Below are positions 53,412-64,000 of a stretch of 64,000 nt of DNA, piece by piece; the first letter of the stretch is position 1, and each line of letters opens with the position of its first letter. A program made the translations under genes and the position numbers. The DNA comes from Kofleriaceae bacterium (GTDB lineage: Bacteria; Myxococcota_A; Polyangia; Haliangiales; Haliangiaceae). The notes beneath the pieces are model-generated. The model was not told the DNA's origin. It was given only the letters and a program-made list of their open reading frames with translations, and made no database searches. Location of the stretch: positions 1-64,000 of the forward strand of contig JACKDR010000020.1 in the NCBI GenBank assembly GCA_020633495.1, in the 5' to 3' direction.

Positions 53412-55462
53412 TCACAGCGCGAGGCGGGACGCGCGCCCCGACGCGGCGTCGCGCACGAAGACCTCGCCCGCGACGACCCGGACCTCGACGACGGCCTCGG
53501 TGAAGGCGCCGAGCTTGACCAGGGCGTCGTCGCGACGGGCGAGCACCACCAGACGCTGCTTGTTGCGAGACCGCGCGAGCACCAGGCCGCGCGCCGGCTC
53601 GACGTCGACGTCGACGAGGCCCGGGACCGACACCGCGCCCAGCAGCTGGAGCCGGCCGTCGCGACGGGTCCACCACTCGACGCCCTTGTCGGCGCGGACG
53701 ACGACGTCGTCGGCGCCGAGCGGCACGTAGCCGCGGCTGGGCCCCAGCGCCCGCTCCTCCTTGGTGTCGCGGAACGTGGCGTGGCTGCCGTCGGCGGTGC
53801 GCAGCGCGATGTCGGCGGTGAGCGTGCGCGCGGAGACCTTGCCCGAGACCACGATCAGCGCGCCGTCGGGCGACGCCGCGAGCGTCGTCGGGTAGAGGTA
53901 GCCGAAGCGGACCTGCTGCCAGGCACCGTCGCGCTTCCAGGTCACGATCTCCTGGGTGTGCGGCGACTCCGGCGGCGGCAGGGTCGCGAAGACGTCGCCG
54001 CGCGCGTTGCGGATCACGTAGCCACCGTCGAGGGCGCGCGCGTCGGCGTCGTCGAACGCGGGCGGCGCCGGCGCCTCGGGCAGCGCCGCGACCTCCTCGA
54101 GCGTGGGCTTGCGCGCCCGCGGCTTGGCCCCGGCGCCGGCCTTCGCCTTCGCCTTCGCCTTCGCCGGCGCCTTCGCCGGCGCGTGGGGCTCGCCCGGCGG
54201 CGCGGCCGCGCGGCGCGGCCGCGCCCAGGCCTCGTAGAGCGCGTCGAGCCCGTGCACGGCGAAGAACGTGCGCACGCCGCCGGCCGCGCTGACCCCGAGC
54301 ACGACCTCGCCGTCGGCGGGCTCGACCCAGGCCAGCCCGGCCTGCCCGCCCAGCGTCGCCAGGGTGTGCAGCTTGCCCTCGCACAGCCCGACGAACCGCA
54401 CCTCCTTCTTCCACGCGGTCGTGGCCACCACCGCGCCGTCGAGCGCGACGTAGACGGCGTCGCCGCCGACGCGCTTGCGCGCCACCTCGCGGACCTCGTC
54501 GCCGCGCGGATCGAGGACCACCAGGTCGCGCGCGGTCTTGACCACCCAGTACGGCGCCAGGACCGCGACGCTCGGGCACGCGACCTCGGAGCCCCACCGC
54601 CGGCGCGCTTCGCCGCGCTCGAAGTCGACCTCGTACAGCTCCCGGCCCGTCGTGACGACGCCGCGCTCGCCGGCGGGATCGAACGCGATCACGCGCAGGT
54701 CCGGCGGCAGGCCCGCGACCTCGCGGCGCGCGCCGGTCGCGTCGAGGAACGCGATCCCGACGGTGGTGCCGGCGCGCATCACCCGCGCCGCCGGACGGGG
54801 CGCGCCGGCGAGGGGGTGATCGCCGTCCGCGGGGACGCGGCCGCGGCCGGGCTGCTCGACGACCAGCGGGTCGGGCACCGCGAAGCCGGCGCGGCGCGCG
54901 TCGTCCATCGCCGTCGCGGCGAGACGCGGGACCCGCTCCTCGGGAAACGGCACCAGCGTCAGGCCGTCGACCGCGGCGGCGGCCCGCTGCAGGCGCGCGG
55001 TCGCGATCGCGGCGCGCGCGCGGCGCGCGCCGCCTCGAACCTGGGGTCCTCGGCGAACGGCGCCAGCGCGGGGTCGACGGCGCGCCCGTCGAAGTCGATC
55101 GCCGGCCCCGGCGCGGCGTCGGCGGGCCAGGCGCGGGCCTCGCGCGCCCCCAGGAACGCGGCGTGGGCGAGCGGCGCGATCGCGTCGATCGCGGCGACCA
55201 TCCGCGCCACCTGGGCGAACGCCGGGCGCGCCTGGAGCCAGCGCTCGCCGACGAAGAACCGGGCGTGCGACGTCGACCAGCGCCAGGGCTGGCGCCCGGG
55301 CTGCGCCGGCCCCTGCGACAGCTCGCGCTCGAAGCGCTCGGCGATGGCGCGACGCACCTCGGCGTCCGGCGGGGTCGCGAACCGCAGCTCGTAGAGGTGG
55401 CCGTCGTTCGCGCCCTCGAACCAGTCCCCCGGGACCGGGTTGTAGAAGCGGAATCGCATCAC
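53412..55462 (-). CDS. Large protein of unknown function, split by a frameshift near 55011-55030
   Basis: Two frames that look like separate genes are one. The N-terminal 150 residues (MRFRFYNPVPGDWFEG to FEAARAAR) end in a GC dinucleotide repeat at 55011-55030. The other frame continues AAIATARLQRAAAAVDG-LTLVPFPEERV for some 500 more residues to 53412. The C-terminal part is beta-rich with repeats such as VVVLDPRGDEVREV and VVATTAWKKEV, like a seven-bladed propeller, interrupted by an APAKAKAKAKAG linker. Repaired length is about 680 residues. No signal peptide. ATG 55459 follows a TAGCGT element; a GTG lies at 55462. Function unknown. Confidence 0.6.
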
Positions 55463-55465
55463 GCG

Positions 55466-55471
55466 ACGCTA
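55466..55471 (-). promoter_or_regulatory. TANNNT -10-like element for the split unknown gene
   Basis: TAGCGT on the minus strand, six bases before ATG 55459. Confidence 0.35.
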
Positions 55472-55541
55472 CCAGCGCGCCGCGCCGCGGCGCGACCGCG
55501 CGGGCCGGCAGATCGCGCCACGCGCGCGCCGCCGCCGCGCG

Positions 55542-57110
55542 CTACGCCGCGCGGGACTCGGCGCGCATCCGACCGGTCACCGTCGCCGCGACCGAGGCGA
55601 CCACCGCCGCCGGACGGAGCGGCGCCGCGACCGGCGCGGGCGCCGCGCTCGGCGCGACCGCGCGGCCGTGATCGACGTCGGGGACGTAGGGCCGGCTGTG
55701 GCCGTCGCGCCACTGCCGCAGCCGCACGGTCGGGCCGTCGGGGCCGCGCAGGATCACGACGTGGGTGAAGGCGCGCAGCAGGCCCGGGTGGATCGCCGGC
55801 AGCCAGGTGCCGCCGTTGACGTAGGTGCCGCCGCCCGGCAGCGCGACCTCCTGCGGGATGTGGGTGTGGCCGAAGACCACCACCGGCACGTGGGTGACGC
55901 GGCGGATCCGCTCGGGGATCATCGCCAGCGCCACCGACGGATCGCGGGGCGGCCGCCCCGCCATCGCCTCGCCACCGACGACGCCGCCGAGCAGCGTGCC
56001 GACGCCGCCGACGAAGCCCCACGGCCAGCCGCCGATCGCGGCGACCAGCACGGCGCCGACCAGCGCGAGCGCGAGCAGCGCCAGGCGATCGAGCATGAGC
56101 ATCCGGCACACCCGCGTCATGTTGCGGGTCACGGGCATGCGGCGCAGGCCGTCGAGGTCGCGCAGCTCGCCGACCGACAGGCCGCGCTCGGTGGCCAGCT
56201 CGGCGAGGCGACGCTCGTGGTCGGCGGCGCGGCGGCCGCGCTGGCGCAGGCCGCGCTGGATCCGCGACGCCCGCCACAGCCCCATCATGAAGCGCGCGTA
56301 GCCGCCGACCAGCCGGACGAAGCCGCGCGGGCCGAGGCTGGCGGCGTGCTGCACGTAGCCGCCGAAGCTCCACTCCTCGGTCGAGTGGGCGTCGACGCCG
56401 GCGACGCTGCCGAGGTGACGGACCGACGCCGCGTCGACGTTGGGGATGACCTCGCCGTGGCCGTCGTACGGCGACAGCCCGTGCTCGAACGAGCACTGCG
56501 CGTCGTACTGGTGGCCGTGCTCGATCCAGGCCACGCCAGGCTCGAGGACGAACCACTCGTGGAAGTCGACGCGGGCGGTGGTCTCGGCGGCGAGCGCGCC
56601 GCCGCGGACCAGCGCGGCGCGCATCCGGGCCGCGACCGTGGGGTGCGTGATCTCGCGATCGTGGTTGCCGGCGACGAAGTCGATCCGGTTGCCGGCGCGG
56701 AGGAACCGCGCCAGCGCGGTGAAGACGCGCGGGTGGGCCTCGGCGATGCGGTCGACGCGGATCGCGCTGGCCACGGGCACGCGCCCGGCGCCGCTGATCA
56801 GGCGATCGGTGACGCCGGTGCCGCCGAGCTCGGCGACGCCGGCCAGGCCGGGGTGGCTCAGCGGCACGAACGCGGCCTGGAAGTCGAGGAAGTCGCCGTT
56901 GACCACCAGGCGCCACGGACGACCGTCGACGCGGCGGTGGGTCAGGTGTGCGAGGAAGTCGCACGCCGCGTTCGCCCCCATGGCCACGTCCCGACGGGTC
57001 TGCTCGGAGGCCTCGACGCCCAGGTCCTCACCCAGGTGGAGATCGGAGATCACGACCACGTTGTGAGCGGGGTTCGGAGGATTCGAGGCGGTGGAGCGAG
57101 TGGGGTTCAT
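55542..57110 (-). CDS. Metallophosphoesterase with internal membrane segments
   Basis: 522 residues. A calcineurin-like phosphoesterase is split around a membrane region: ISDLHLGED (about 22-30), LVVNGDFLDF (about 70), AGNHDREI (about 150) and WIEHGHQYD come first. A hydrophobic pair at about 335-375 (LLALALVGAVLVAAIGGWPWGFVGGVGTLLGG) follows, and VVVFGHTHIPQEV with TYVNGGTWLP comes after it. All metal ligands (DxH, GD, GNHD, GHTH) are present, so it is probably active. UDP-diacylglucosamine hydrolase-like or cyclic nucleotide phosphodiesterase roles are possible but not supported further. ATG 57110 chosen; the longer frame adds only spacer. Confidence 0.8.
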   Translation of the reverse strand: MNPTRSTASNPPNPAHNVVVISDLHLGEDLGVEASEQTRRDVAMGANAACDFLAHLTHRRVDGRPWRLVVNGDFLDFQAAFVPLSHPGLAGVAELGGTGVTDRLISGAGRVPVASAIRVDRIAEAHPRVFTALARFLRAGNRIDFVAGNHDREITHPTVAARMRAALVRGGALAAETTARVDFHEWFVLEPGVAWIEHGHQYDAQCSFEHGLSPYDGHGEVIPNVDAASVRHLGSVAGVDAHSTEEWSFGGYVQHAASLGPRGFVRLVGGYARFMMGLWRASRIQRGLRQRGRRAADHERRLAELATERGLSVGELRDLDGLRRMPVTRNMTRVCRMLMLDRLALLALALVGAVLVAAIGGWPWGFVGGVGTLLGGVVGGEAMAGRPPRDPSVALAMIPERIRRVTHVPVVVFGHTHIPQEVALPGGGTYVNGGTWLPAIHPGLLRAFTHVVILRGPDGPTVRLRQWRDGHSRPYVPDVDHGRAVAPSAAPAPVAAPLRPAAVVASVAATVTGRMRAESRAA

Positions 57111-57297
57111 TGCAGTCGAGACGCGGCGAGTAAGTGTGCGATGGAGCAAACCCAGCGAGATGGCGCAGCTATCTACATAGTGCATCCCGAACTGCGCATG
57201 CGCAAACTGTTTCGCGCCCCGGATGCGAAACAAGTTGCGCACGGTGCGAGGGACGCTCGGTGACGCTCGCTTGCGACACACCGCGCCACGACCGCGG

Positions 57298-57327
57298 ATG
57301 ACAGGCTTTCCGCGCACATGCTATGAC
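57298..57327 (+). promoter_or_regulatory. Sigma70-type promoter for the FeS oxidoreductase
   Basis: ATGACA (57298-57303, five of six to TTGACA), 18-base spacer, TATGAC (57322-57327). Transcription would start near 57334, leaving a leader of about 65 bases. It sits in the 288-base gap divergent from the phosphoesterase; the rest of that gap shows no further feature. Confidence 0.5.
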
Positions 57328-57398
57328 CGGCCGCCTCGTCACGCGGTCCCGGAGCGCCCGCGGGGCGCCTGTCACCGCCCGGCCCAGGAACGAACCAA

Positions 57399-59558
<2,160 letters not shown>

Positions 59559-59574
59559 GGCGCGCGGCGCGGGC

Positions 59575-59580
59575 TACAAT
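59575..59580 (+). promoter_or_regulatory. TANNNT -10-like element for the small lipoprotein
   Basis: TACAAT (five of six to TATAAT) ends seven bases before ATG 59588 and overlaps the alternative ATG at 59579, favouring the later start. Confidence 0.5.
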
Positions 59581-59587
59581 GCCCGCG

Positions 59588-59965
59588 ATGAGGAGTCTCA
59601 CCCTGGCCGCGGTGGTCGCCCTGGCGACGCCGCTGGCCGCCGCCTGCGACGACATGGGGGGCGCCTCGGGGGCCCGCGGCGCCTGCCTCACCGGCGGCCA
59701 GCTGCTCGGCTGCGAGGACGAGATCGTCACCGCCGAGGACGCGTGCTGGAAGCTGGTCGGCTGCGGCGTCATCCCGGTCGACAACCAGGATCCCAACGGC
59801 CGCGACTGGGGCCGCTGCGTCGGCCGCATCGGCGGCTACGACGAGGACGCCCAGCAGATCGTGATCGCGTGCGTCGCGACCGCGAGCTGCGATCTGCTGA
59901 CGGTCAACGACTCGCCGGTGAACCCGTACGAATGGCCGGACTGCCTCGAGCTGGGAGGCCAGTGA
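59588..59965 (+). CDS. Small Cys-rich lipoprotein
   Basis: 125 residues. A signal peptide with lipobox LAAAC (Cys18 or so) is followed by a compact domain with about eight Cys (CLTGG, GCED, CWKLVGCGVIP, CVGRIGG, CVATASCD, CLELGG), probably disulfide-bonded in the periplasm. It resembles other Cys-rich lipoproteins of this lineage, including the one at 6102-6367 in style only. It ends one base before the next ATG (TGAGATG), so the pair is probably coupled. Function unknown. Confidence 0.65.
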   Translation: MRSLTLAAVVALATPLAAACDDMGGASGARGACLTGGQLLGCEDEIVTAEDACWKLVGCGVIPVDNQDPNGRDWGRCVGRIGGYDEDAQQIVIACVATASCDLLTVNDSPVNPYEWPDCLELGGQ

Positions 59966-59966
59966 G

Positions 59967-61700
59967 ATGCGCCCGATGCGCCCGATGCTGCTCGGCGTCG
60001 CGGCGGCCGCGGCGGCGGTGCTGATCGCGCCCCGCCCCGCCGCCGCCCAGCAGGCCGACGTGCCCGCGCTGATCCAGCTGGTCCAGGAGCAGCCCGCCGG
60101 CATGGACCGCGCGACCTGGAAGGACCGCCGCCGCGACGCCGCCCGCAAGCTGGGCGCCAGCGGCGACAAGCGCGCCGTGCCGGTGCTGATCGAGCTGGTC
60201 GAGACCGAGACCTTCGACATCATCGGCGAGATCGCGATCGAGGGCCTGGGCAACCTCGGCGACGCCGCCGCGATCGAGCCGCTGCAGCGGGTCGCCGCCG
60301 ACCCGGCGCGCGATCGCAGCCAGCGCGACCTGGCCAAGAAGGCGCTGGCCCGGCTGGGCGCCAAGCCCGACGACGGCGTCGGCAGCGCCGGCGGCGGCGA
60401 CACCGGCGGCGGCGCAGACGCCGCGCTGCTCGGCCGCGGCGGTGGCACGCCGGTCGGCGGCGGCAGCACCGACGACGGCGCCGCGCCGGCCGGCCCCGCC
60501 CTCGGCGACGACGTCCTGGCCGCCACCGAGCGGCTGACCCTGGCGCTGGGCTCGGCGCACCTGGGCTGGGACACCGTGCGCGACCGGCTCGACTTCGATC
60601 TCGACGTCAAGGGCAGCCTCGAGCGCACGATGGATCGCGAGACCTCCGGGTACGCGTGGGGCGCCGACGCCGCGGTGGTGTCCGCGCTCGACGATCCCGG
60701 CGGCGCCGCGTCGGGCAAGCTGTTCGTGCTGGCGGCCGGCGGCCACGGCGAGTACCGCGCCTACACCGCCACCGGGCTGTACGGCATCGGCCTGGGCGCG
60801 GCCCGGCTCGAGGCGTCGCGGCTGTCGTCGGACGACGGCAACGGCAACACCAACTCCGACCGCTGGGTCGCGGTCGACGCCCAGGTCGGCCTCGGCGTCG
60901 GCTACGGTCGCGTCCTCGACGTCGGCACCCGCATGCGGGTGGCGCGGATCGCCACCGCGCTGGCGCGCAGCCGGTCGCTGGGCCGGCCCATCGACGACGC
61001 CACCGCCGCCAAGCTGCAGCGCGCGTGGTGGGGGCTGCGCGGCGAGCTGGGCGCGCACCGCCGCCTGACCACGACGGTCGCGATCCTGCGCGAGGCCGGG
61101 GTCCTGCTCGGCGAGCCCGACGCCGGCACCACCTACGAGCTGCTCCAGGTGCTGCAGGACGGCGCCTACGATCGCCGCGCCTCGGGCGTCGACGTCCACG
61201 TCGCGTTCGCCGAGAGCTACCTGCGGCGCTGGCGCTACCCGTCCGACGAGGACGCCGGGGTCGCCGACGGCCGCCTCGAGTCGCTGCTGGTCGACGCCCG
61301 GGTCGGCCGCCAGCTCGGCGACCAGACCGACCTCACCGTCGACGGCTTCGCGCGGCTGCGGCTGATCGCGCCGGACGGCACGCCCAAGCCGTGGGCGGTG
61401 GGCGCGCGCGGCACCTTCCGCCGCTTCGTCTACGCCGACCACTTCGATCCGCGCGGCGCCTTCGACCTGACCGGCGAGGTCGGCGCGTCCGACGACGATC
61501 TCGACCAGAACGGCCTGGGCGTCCGGCTCGGCGGCGAGCTCGGCTGGACGATGATCCTGTCGCGGGCGTCGTCGCTGCGCCTGGCCGGCACCGCCGCCCT
61601 CGACTCCGGCGAGCTGTTCATCGGGGCCCGCCTCGAGGCCGCCTACGGCTTCCTCGACGCCGGCTTCGCGCGCAGCCTGCCCGCGGCCGCCGGCGAGTGA
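59967..61700 (+). CDS. Exported HEAT-repeat protein with a beta-rich C-terminal half
   Basis: 577 residues. A signal peptide (about 1-27, ending AAAQQ) leads to HEAT-like repeats (about 45-130: RAVPVLIELVETETFDIIGEIAIEGLGNLGDAAAIEPLQRVA). A Gly-rich linker follows, then about 370 residues of alternating beta strands with YxxxY/GxG character (LGVGYGRVLDVGTRMRVARIA, FDLTGEVGASDD), ending in ARLEAAYGFLDAGFARSL. The end suggests an outer-membrane beta-barrel or a large periplasmic beta domain; which is uncertain. Probably acts with the lipoprotein encoded just upstream. Confidence 0.65.
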   Translation: MRPMRPMLLGVAAAAAAVLIAPRPAAAQQADVPALIQLVQEQPAGMDRATWKDRRRDAARKLGASGDKRAVPVLIELVETETFDIIGEIAIEGLGNLGDAAAIEPLQRVAADPARDRSQRDLAKKALARLGAKPDDGVGSAGGGDTGGGADAALLGRGGGTPVGGGSTDDGAAPAGPALGDDVLAATERLTLALGSAHLGWDTVRDRLDFDLDVKGSLERTMDRETSGYAWGADAAVVSALDDPGGAASGKLFVLAAGGHGEYRAYTATGLYGIGLGAARLEASRLSSDDGNGNTNSDRWVAVDAQVGLGVGYGRVLDVGTRMRVARIATALARSRSLGRPIDDATAAKLQRAWWGLRGELGAHRRLTTTVAILREAGVLLGEPDAGTTYELLQVLQDGAYDRRASGVDVHVAFAESYLRRWRYPSDEDAGVADGRLESLLVDARVGRQLGDQTDLTVDGFARLRLIAPDGTPKPWAVGARGTFRRFVYADHFDPRGAFDLTGEVGASDDDLDQNGLGVRLGGELGWTMILSRASSLRLAGTAALDSGELFIGARLEAAYGFLDAGFARSLPAAAGE

Positions 61701-61808
61701 GCGTGCCGTCCGGGCGAAGTGCTCGCGGCGGGCGCGGCGGCCGCGGCCGCGGCGAGGCGCCGCGGCAGTCGTCGTCGACATCGGCTTGATAGGTCCGACC
61801 AATCCCGA

Positions 61809-61814
61809 TAGGCT
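61809..61814 (+). promoter_or_regulatory. TANNNT -10-like element for the GMC oxidoreductase
   Basis: TAGGCT ends six bases before ATG 61821; the same hexamer as at 12831 and 14302. Another AT-rich TTGATA lies 15 bases further up. Confidence 0.45.
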
Positions 61815-61820
61815 GGACCC

Positions 61821-63767
61821 ATGCGCCACATGGCCCCCGCCCCGCCCGCCGCGCCGACGGCGCTGTCCGACGGCCAGCGGCGGACGCTGGTGGCCGTCGC
61901 CGAGGCCGCGCTGCCCGCGGGCCGGCTGTTCCCGGCGGCCGGCGCCGCCACGGTCGCCAAGCTCGAGGGCTTCCTGGCCCAGCTGCCCGACGCCGCGCGC
62001 CACGCCGCGACCGCGCTGCTCGCCGCGCTCGACGCCGACGCCCTGGTCCGCCACCGCCGCCGCTTCGCGTCGCTGACGCCCGCGGCCCGGGTCGCGCTGA
62101 TCGATCGCTGGCGCCACGGCGGCCTGGCCCGGCGCTCGGCGATGCGCGCGCTGATCACGCCGCTCAAGGTCGCGCACTTCGACGACCCGGCGTTCTACCG
62201 CCACCTCGGCTGCGTCTACGAGCTGCAGCGGCCGGCGCCCGAGGCCAAGCCGGCGTGGTTCCGCGACCGCGTCCACGGCGCCGCCGACTGCGACGGCGAC
62301 CTCGCGCTCGACTGCGACGTCGTCGTCGTCGGCACCGGCGCCGGCGGCGCGGTGGTCGCCAAGGAGCTCGCCGAGGCCGGCGTCGCGGTGGTCATGCTCG
62401 AGGAGGGCCGCTACTTCGACCGCTCGGAGTTCAACGGCCGGCCGTTCGAGATGCAGCGCGCGATGTACCGCGCCGGCGGCGCGACCTTCGCGGTGGGCAA
62501 CGTCCCGATCCCGATCCCGATCGGCCAGACCGTCGGCGGCACCACGACCGTCAACTCCGGCACCTGCTACCGGGTCCCCGACCGGGTGCTCGCGCACTGG
62601 CGCGACGACCTCGGGCTCGCCGAGCTGACCCCCGACGCGCTGGCGCCCCACTTCGACAAGGTCGAACGCATCCTCGGCGTCGCCGACGCCCGCCCCGAGT
62701 TCCTCGGCGGCAACGCCCGCGTCATCCAGCGCGGCTGCGACGCCCTCGGCTACGCCCACCGGCCGCTGCGCCGCAACGCGCCCGACTGCGACGGCCAGGG
62801 CGTGTGCTGCTTCGGCTGCCCGACCGACGCCAAGCGCTCGACCAACGTCAGCTACGTGCCGATGGCGCTGCGCGCCGGCGCCGAGCTGTTCCACGGCGCC
62901 CGGGTCGAGCGCGTCATCGTCGCCGGCGGCCGCGCCACCGGCGTGGTCGCCCGGGTCCGCGGCGCCGACGGCGGCAGCCACCGCGTCACCGTCCACGCCC
63001 GCGCGGTCGTGCTGGCCTGCGGCACGCTGATGACGCCGGGGCTGCTCGAGGCCAACGGCCTGGGCGGCGCCTCCGGCGAGCTCGGCGGCAACCTGTCGAT
63101 CCACCCGGCGTGCGGCGCGCTCGCCGAGTTCGACGAGCGCATCGCCGGCTGGGACGGCATCCCGCAGGGCTACTCGATCGACGAGTTCCACGACGAGGGC
63201 ATCCTGTTCGAGGGCGCCGCGACGCCGCTCGAGTACACGGTCAGCCTGATGCCGCAGGTCGGCGCCCGCCTGGTCGAGCTCGCCGAGGGCTTCGATCGGG
63301 TCGCCAGCTTCGGGTTCCTGGTCGCCGACACCTCGCGCGGCCGGGTCCGCCAGGTCGGCGGCCGCCCGGTGATCACCTACGTGCTCAACGATCACGACGT
63401 CGCGCGGCTCAAGCGCGGCGTCGACATCCTGGCCCGGGTCTTCTTCGCCGCCGGCGCCCGCGCCGTGCTGACCCCGGTGCACGGCTTCGACGAGCTGCGC
63501 AGCGCCGCCGATCTGGATCGCTTCCGCGCCACCCGCGTGCGCGCGTCGCAGCTCGAGCTGTCGGCGTACCACCCGCTGGGGACCTGCCGCATGGGCGTCG
63601 ATCCGGCGCGCTCGGTGGTCGGCGCCGATCACCAGCTCCACGACTGCGCCGGGCTCTACGTCGTCGACGGCAGCGCCGTGCCGTCGTCGCTGGGCGTCAA
63701 CCCGCAGGTGACGATCATGGCGCTGGCGACCCGCGCCGCCCAGCTGATCGCGGCGCGCCTGGCGTAG
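61821..63767 (+). CDS. GMC-family oxidoreductase, long-chain alcohol oxidase-like
   Basis: 648 residues. An N-terminal helical region (about 15-130) resembles that of fatty alcohol oxidases. The FAD-binding segment DVVVVGTGAGGAVVAKELAEAG starts near 166, then QTVGGTTTVNSGTCYR. The active-site His584 (AYHPLGTCRMG) and Asn627 (LGVNPQVTIMA) are in place. A Cys cluster (Cys323, 329, 330, 333 in GVCCFGCPTDAKRS) is shared by long-chain alcohol oxidases and some gluconate-type dehydrogenases. It probably oxidises long-chain alcohols or sterol-like substrates; acceptor unknown. No signal peptide. Confidence 0.85.
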   Translation: MRHMAPAPPAAPTALSDGQRRTLVAVAEAALPAGRLFPAAGAATVAKLEGFLAQLPDAARHAATALLAALDADALVRHRRRFASLTPAARVALIDRWRHGGLARRSAMRALITPLKVAHFDDPAFYRHLGCVYELQRPAPEAKPAWFRDRVHGAADCDGDLALDCDVVVVGTGAGGAVVAKELAEAGVAVVMLEEGRYFDRSEFNGRPFEMQRAMYRAGGATFAVGNVPIPIPIGQTVGGTTTVNSGTCYRVPDRVLAHWRDDLGLAELTPDALAPHFDKVERILGVADARPEFLGGNARVIQRGCDALGYAHRPLRRNAPDCDGQGVCCFGCPTDAKRSTNVSYVPMALRAGAELFHGARVERVIVAGGRATGVVARVRGADGGSHRVTVHARAVVLACGTLMTPGLLEANGLGGASGELGGNLSIHPACGALAEFDERIAGWDGIPQGYSIDEFHDEGILFEGAATPLEYTVSLMPQVGARLVELAEGFDRVASFGFLVADTSRGRVRQVGGRPVITYVLNDHDVARLKRGVDILARVFFAAGARAVLTPVHGFDELRSAADLDRFRATRVRASQLELSAYHPLGTCRMGVDPARSVVGADHQLHDCAGLYVVDGSAVPSSLGVNPQVTIMALATRAAQLIAARLA

Positions 63768-63788
63768 GCAGGGCGACGGCGTCTCGAC

Positions 63789-63880
63789 GGTCGCGACGCG
63801 GTCGCGTGGCGACGGCCCGTGGTCGCGACGCGATCGGGCCCGGTCGCGACCGGTCGCGGTCCGGCGCGCCCGGTCGCGGC
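63789..63880. repeat. Clustered GGTCGCGA(C/G) repeats in the terminal intergenic region
   Basis: GGTCGCGACGCG occurs at 63789 and 63821, GGTCGCGACC (a 10-base palindrome) at 63842, and GGTCGCGG at 63852 and 63872. The rest of 63768-64000 shows no gene or clear promoter. These could be operators, a transcription-end structure or simply low-complexity GC sequence. Confidence 0.6.
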
Positions 63881-64000
63881 TCGGCGCGCGGCGCTGACCG
63901 CCGAGTTCTCTCGACGACAACTTCGCGTCGTGGCTTACATCGTTGCCTGGGGCTCCAACGGAGATGGAGACCCGCGATCGCTGATGTGACGTCATCTGTG

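Overview
The window is very GC-rich (about three quarters G+C by eye), densely coded and chromosomal. It looks like Myxococcota, perhaps a Kofleriaceae/Haliangium-like lineage. This is inferred from an FHA-GAF-SpoIIE phosphatase, a Pkn-type Ser/Thr kinase with a membrane tail, hybrid kinases, a double-PilZ protein, many small Cys-rich or Gly-rich lipoproteins and many GTG starts. I see no rRNA, tRNA, CRISPR array, phage, transposon or IS element. No stretch longer than 300 bases lacks a gene.

Layout. 1-6.1 kb: start of a probable aldehyde dehydrogenase (minus), a PP2C-type regulator, ribosomal proteins L33 and L28, a repeat lipoprotein and a ClC channel. 6.1-10.3 kb: sucA-sucB (2-oxoglutarate dehydrogenase E1/E2) plus a small lipoprotein. 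10.5-17 kb (minus): Gly-rich lipoprotein, L-domain lipoprotein, pdxJ, TPR protein and Ser/Thr kinase. 17-25.3 kb (minus): a four-gene lipid operon made of a HAD phosphatase, a LarA-like protein, a 1631-residue fatty-acyl-reductase/ligase/ACP/acyltransferase fusion and an epimerase-type SDR. It has a clear promoter (TTGACA) and a terminator hairpin. 25.4-36.8 kb: signalling genes (TPR-double-cNMP protein, two-component pair, hybrid kinase, PilZ) with an aminotransferase, a dolichol-phosphate-mannose-type glycosyltransferase and dciA. 36.8-43.5 kb: a complete, overlapping trpEGDCFBA operon, divergent from glyA. 45-48 kb: an AMIN protein, folC and accD. 48-57 kb: a degenerate receiver, a Crp-like regulator, a glycosyltransferase, purM-purN, an FAD-type oxidoreductase, a large unknown and a membrane metallophosphoesterase. 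57-64 kb: an FeS electron-transfer oxidoreductase, two exported proteins and a GMC alcohol oxidase-like protein.

Three whole-window signals stand out. First, many transcription units carry a TANNNT hexamer 6-10 bases before the start codon, the layout expected of leaderless mRNAs. Second, six genes are broken by one-base-type indels in short G/C runs or GC repeats (eight sites). One is folC, so I favour sequencing or assembly error over true pseudogenes. Third, the 17-25 kb operon is the best candidate for a poorly described system: it brings fatty-acid activation, reduction to alcohol, carrier tethering, acyl transfer and a lipid-phosphatase-like enzyme into one transcription unit.
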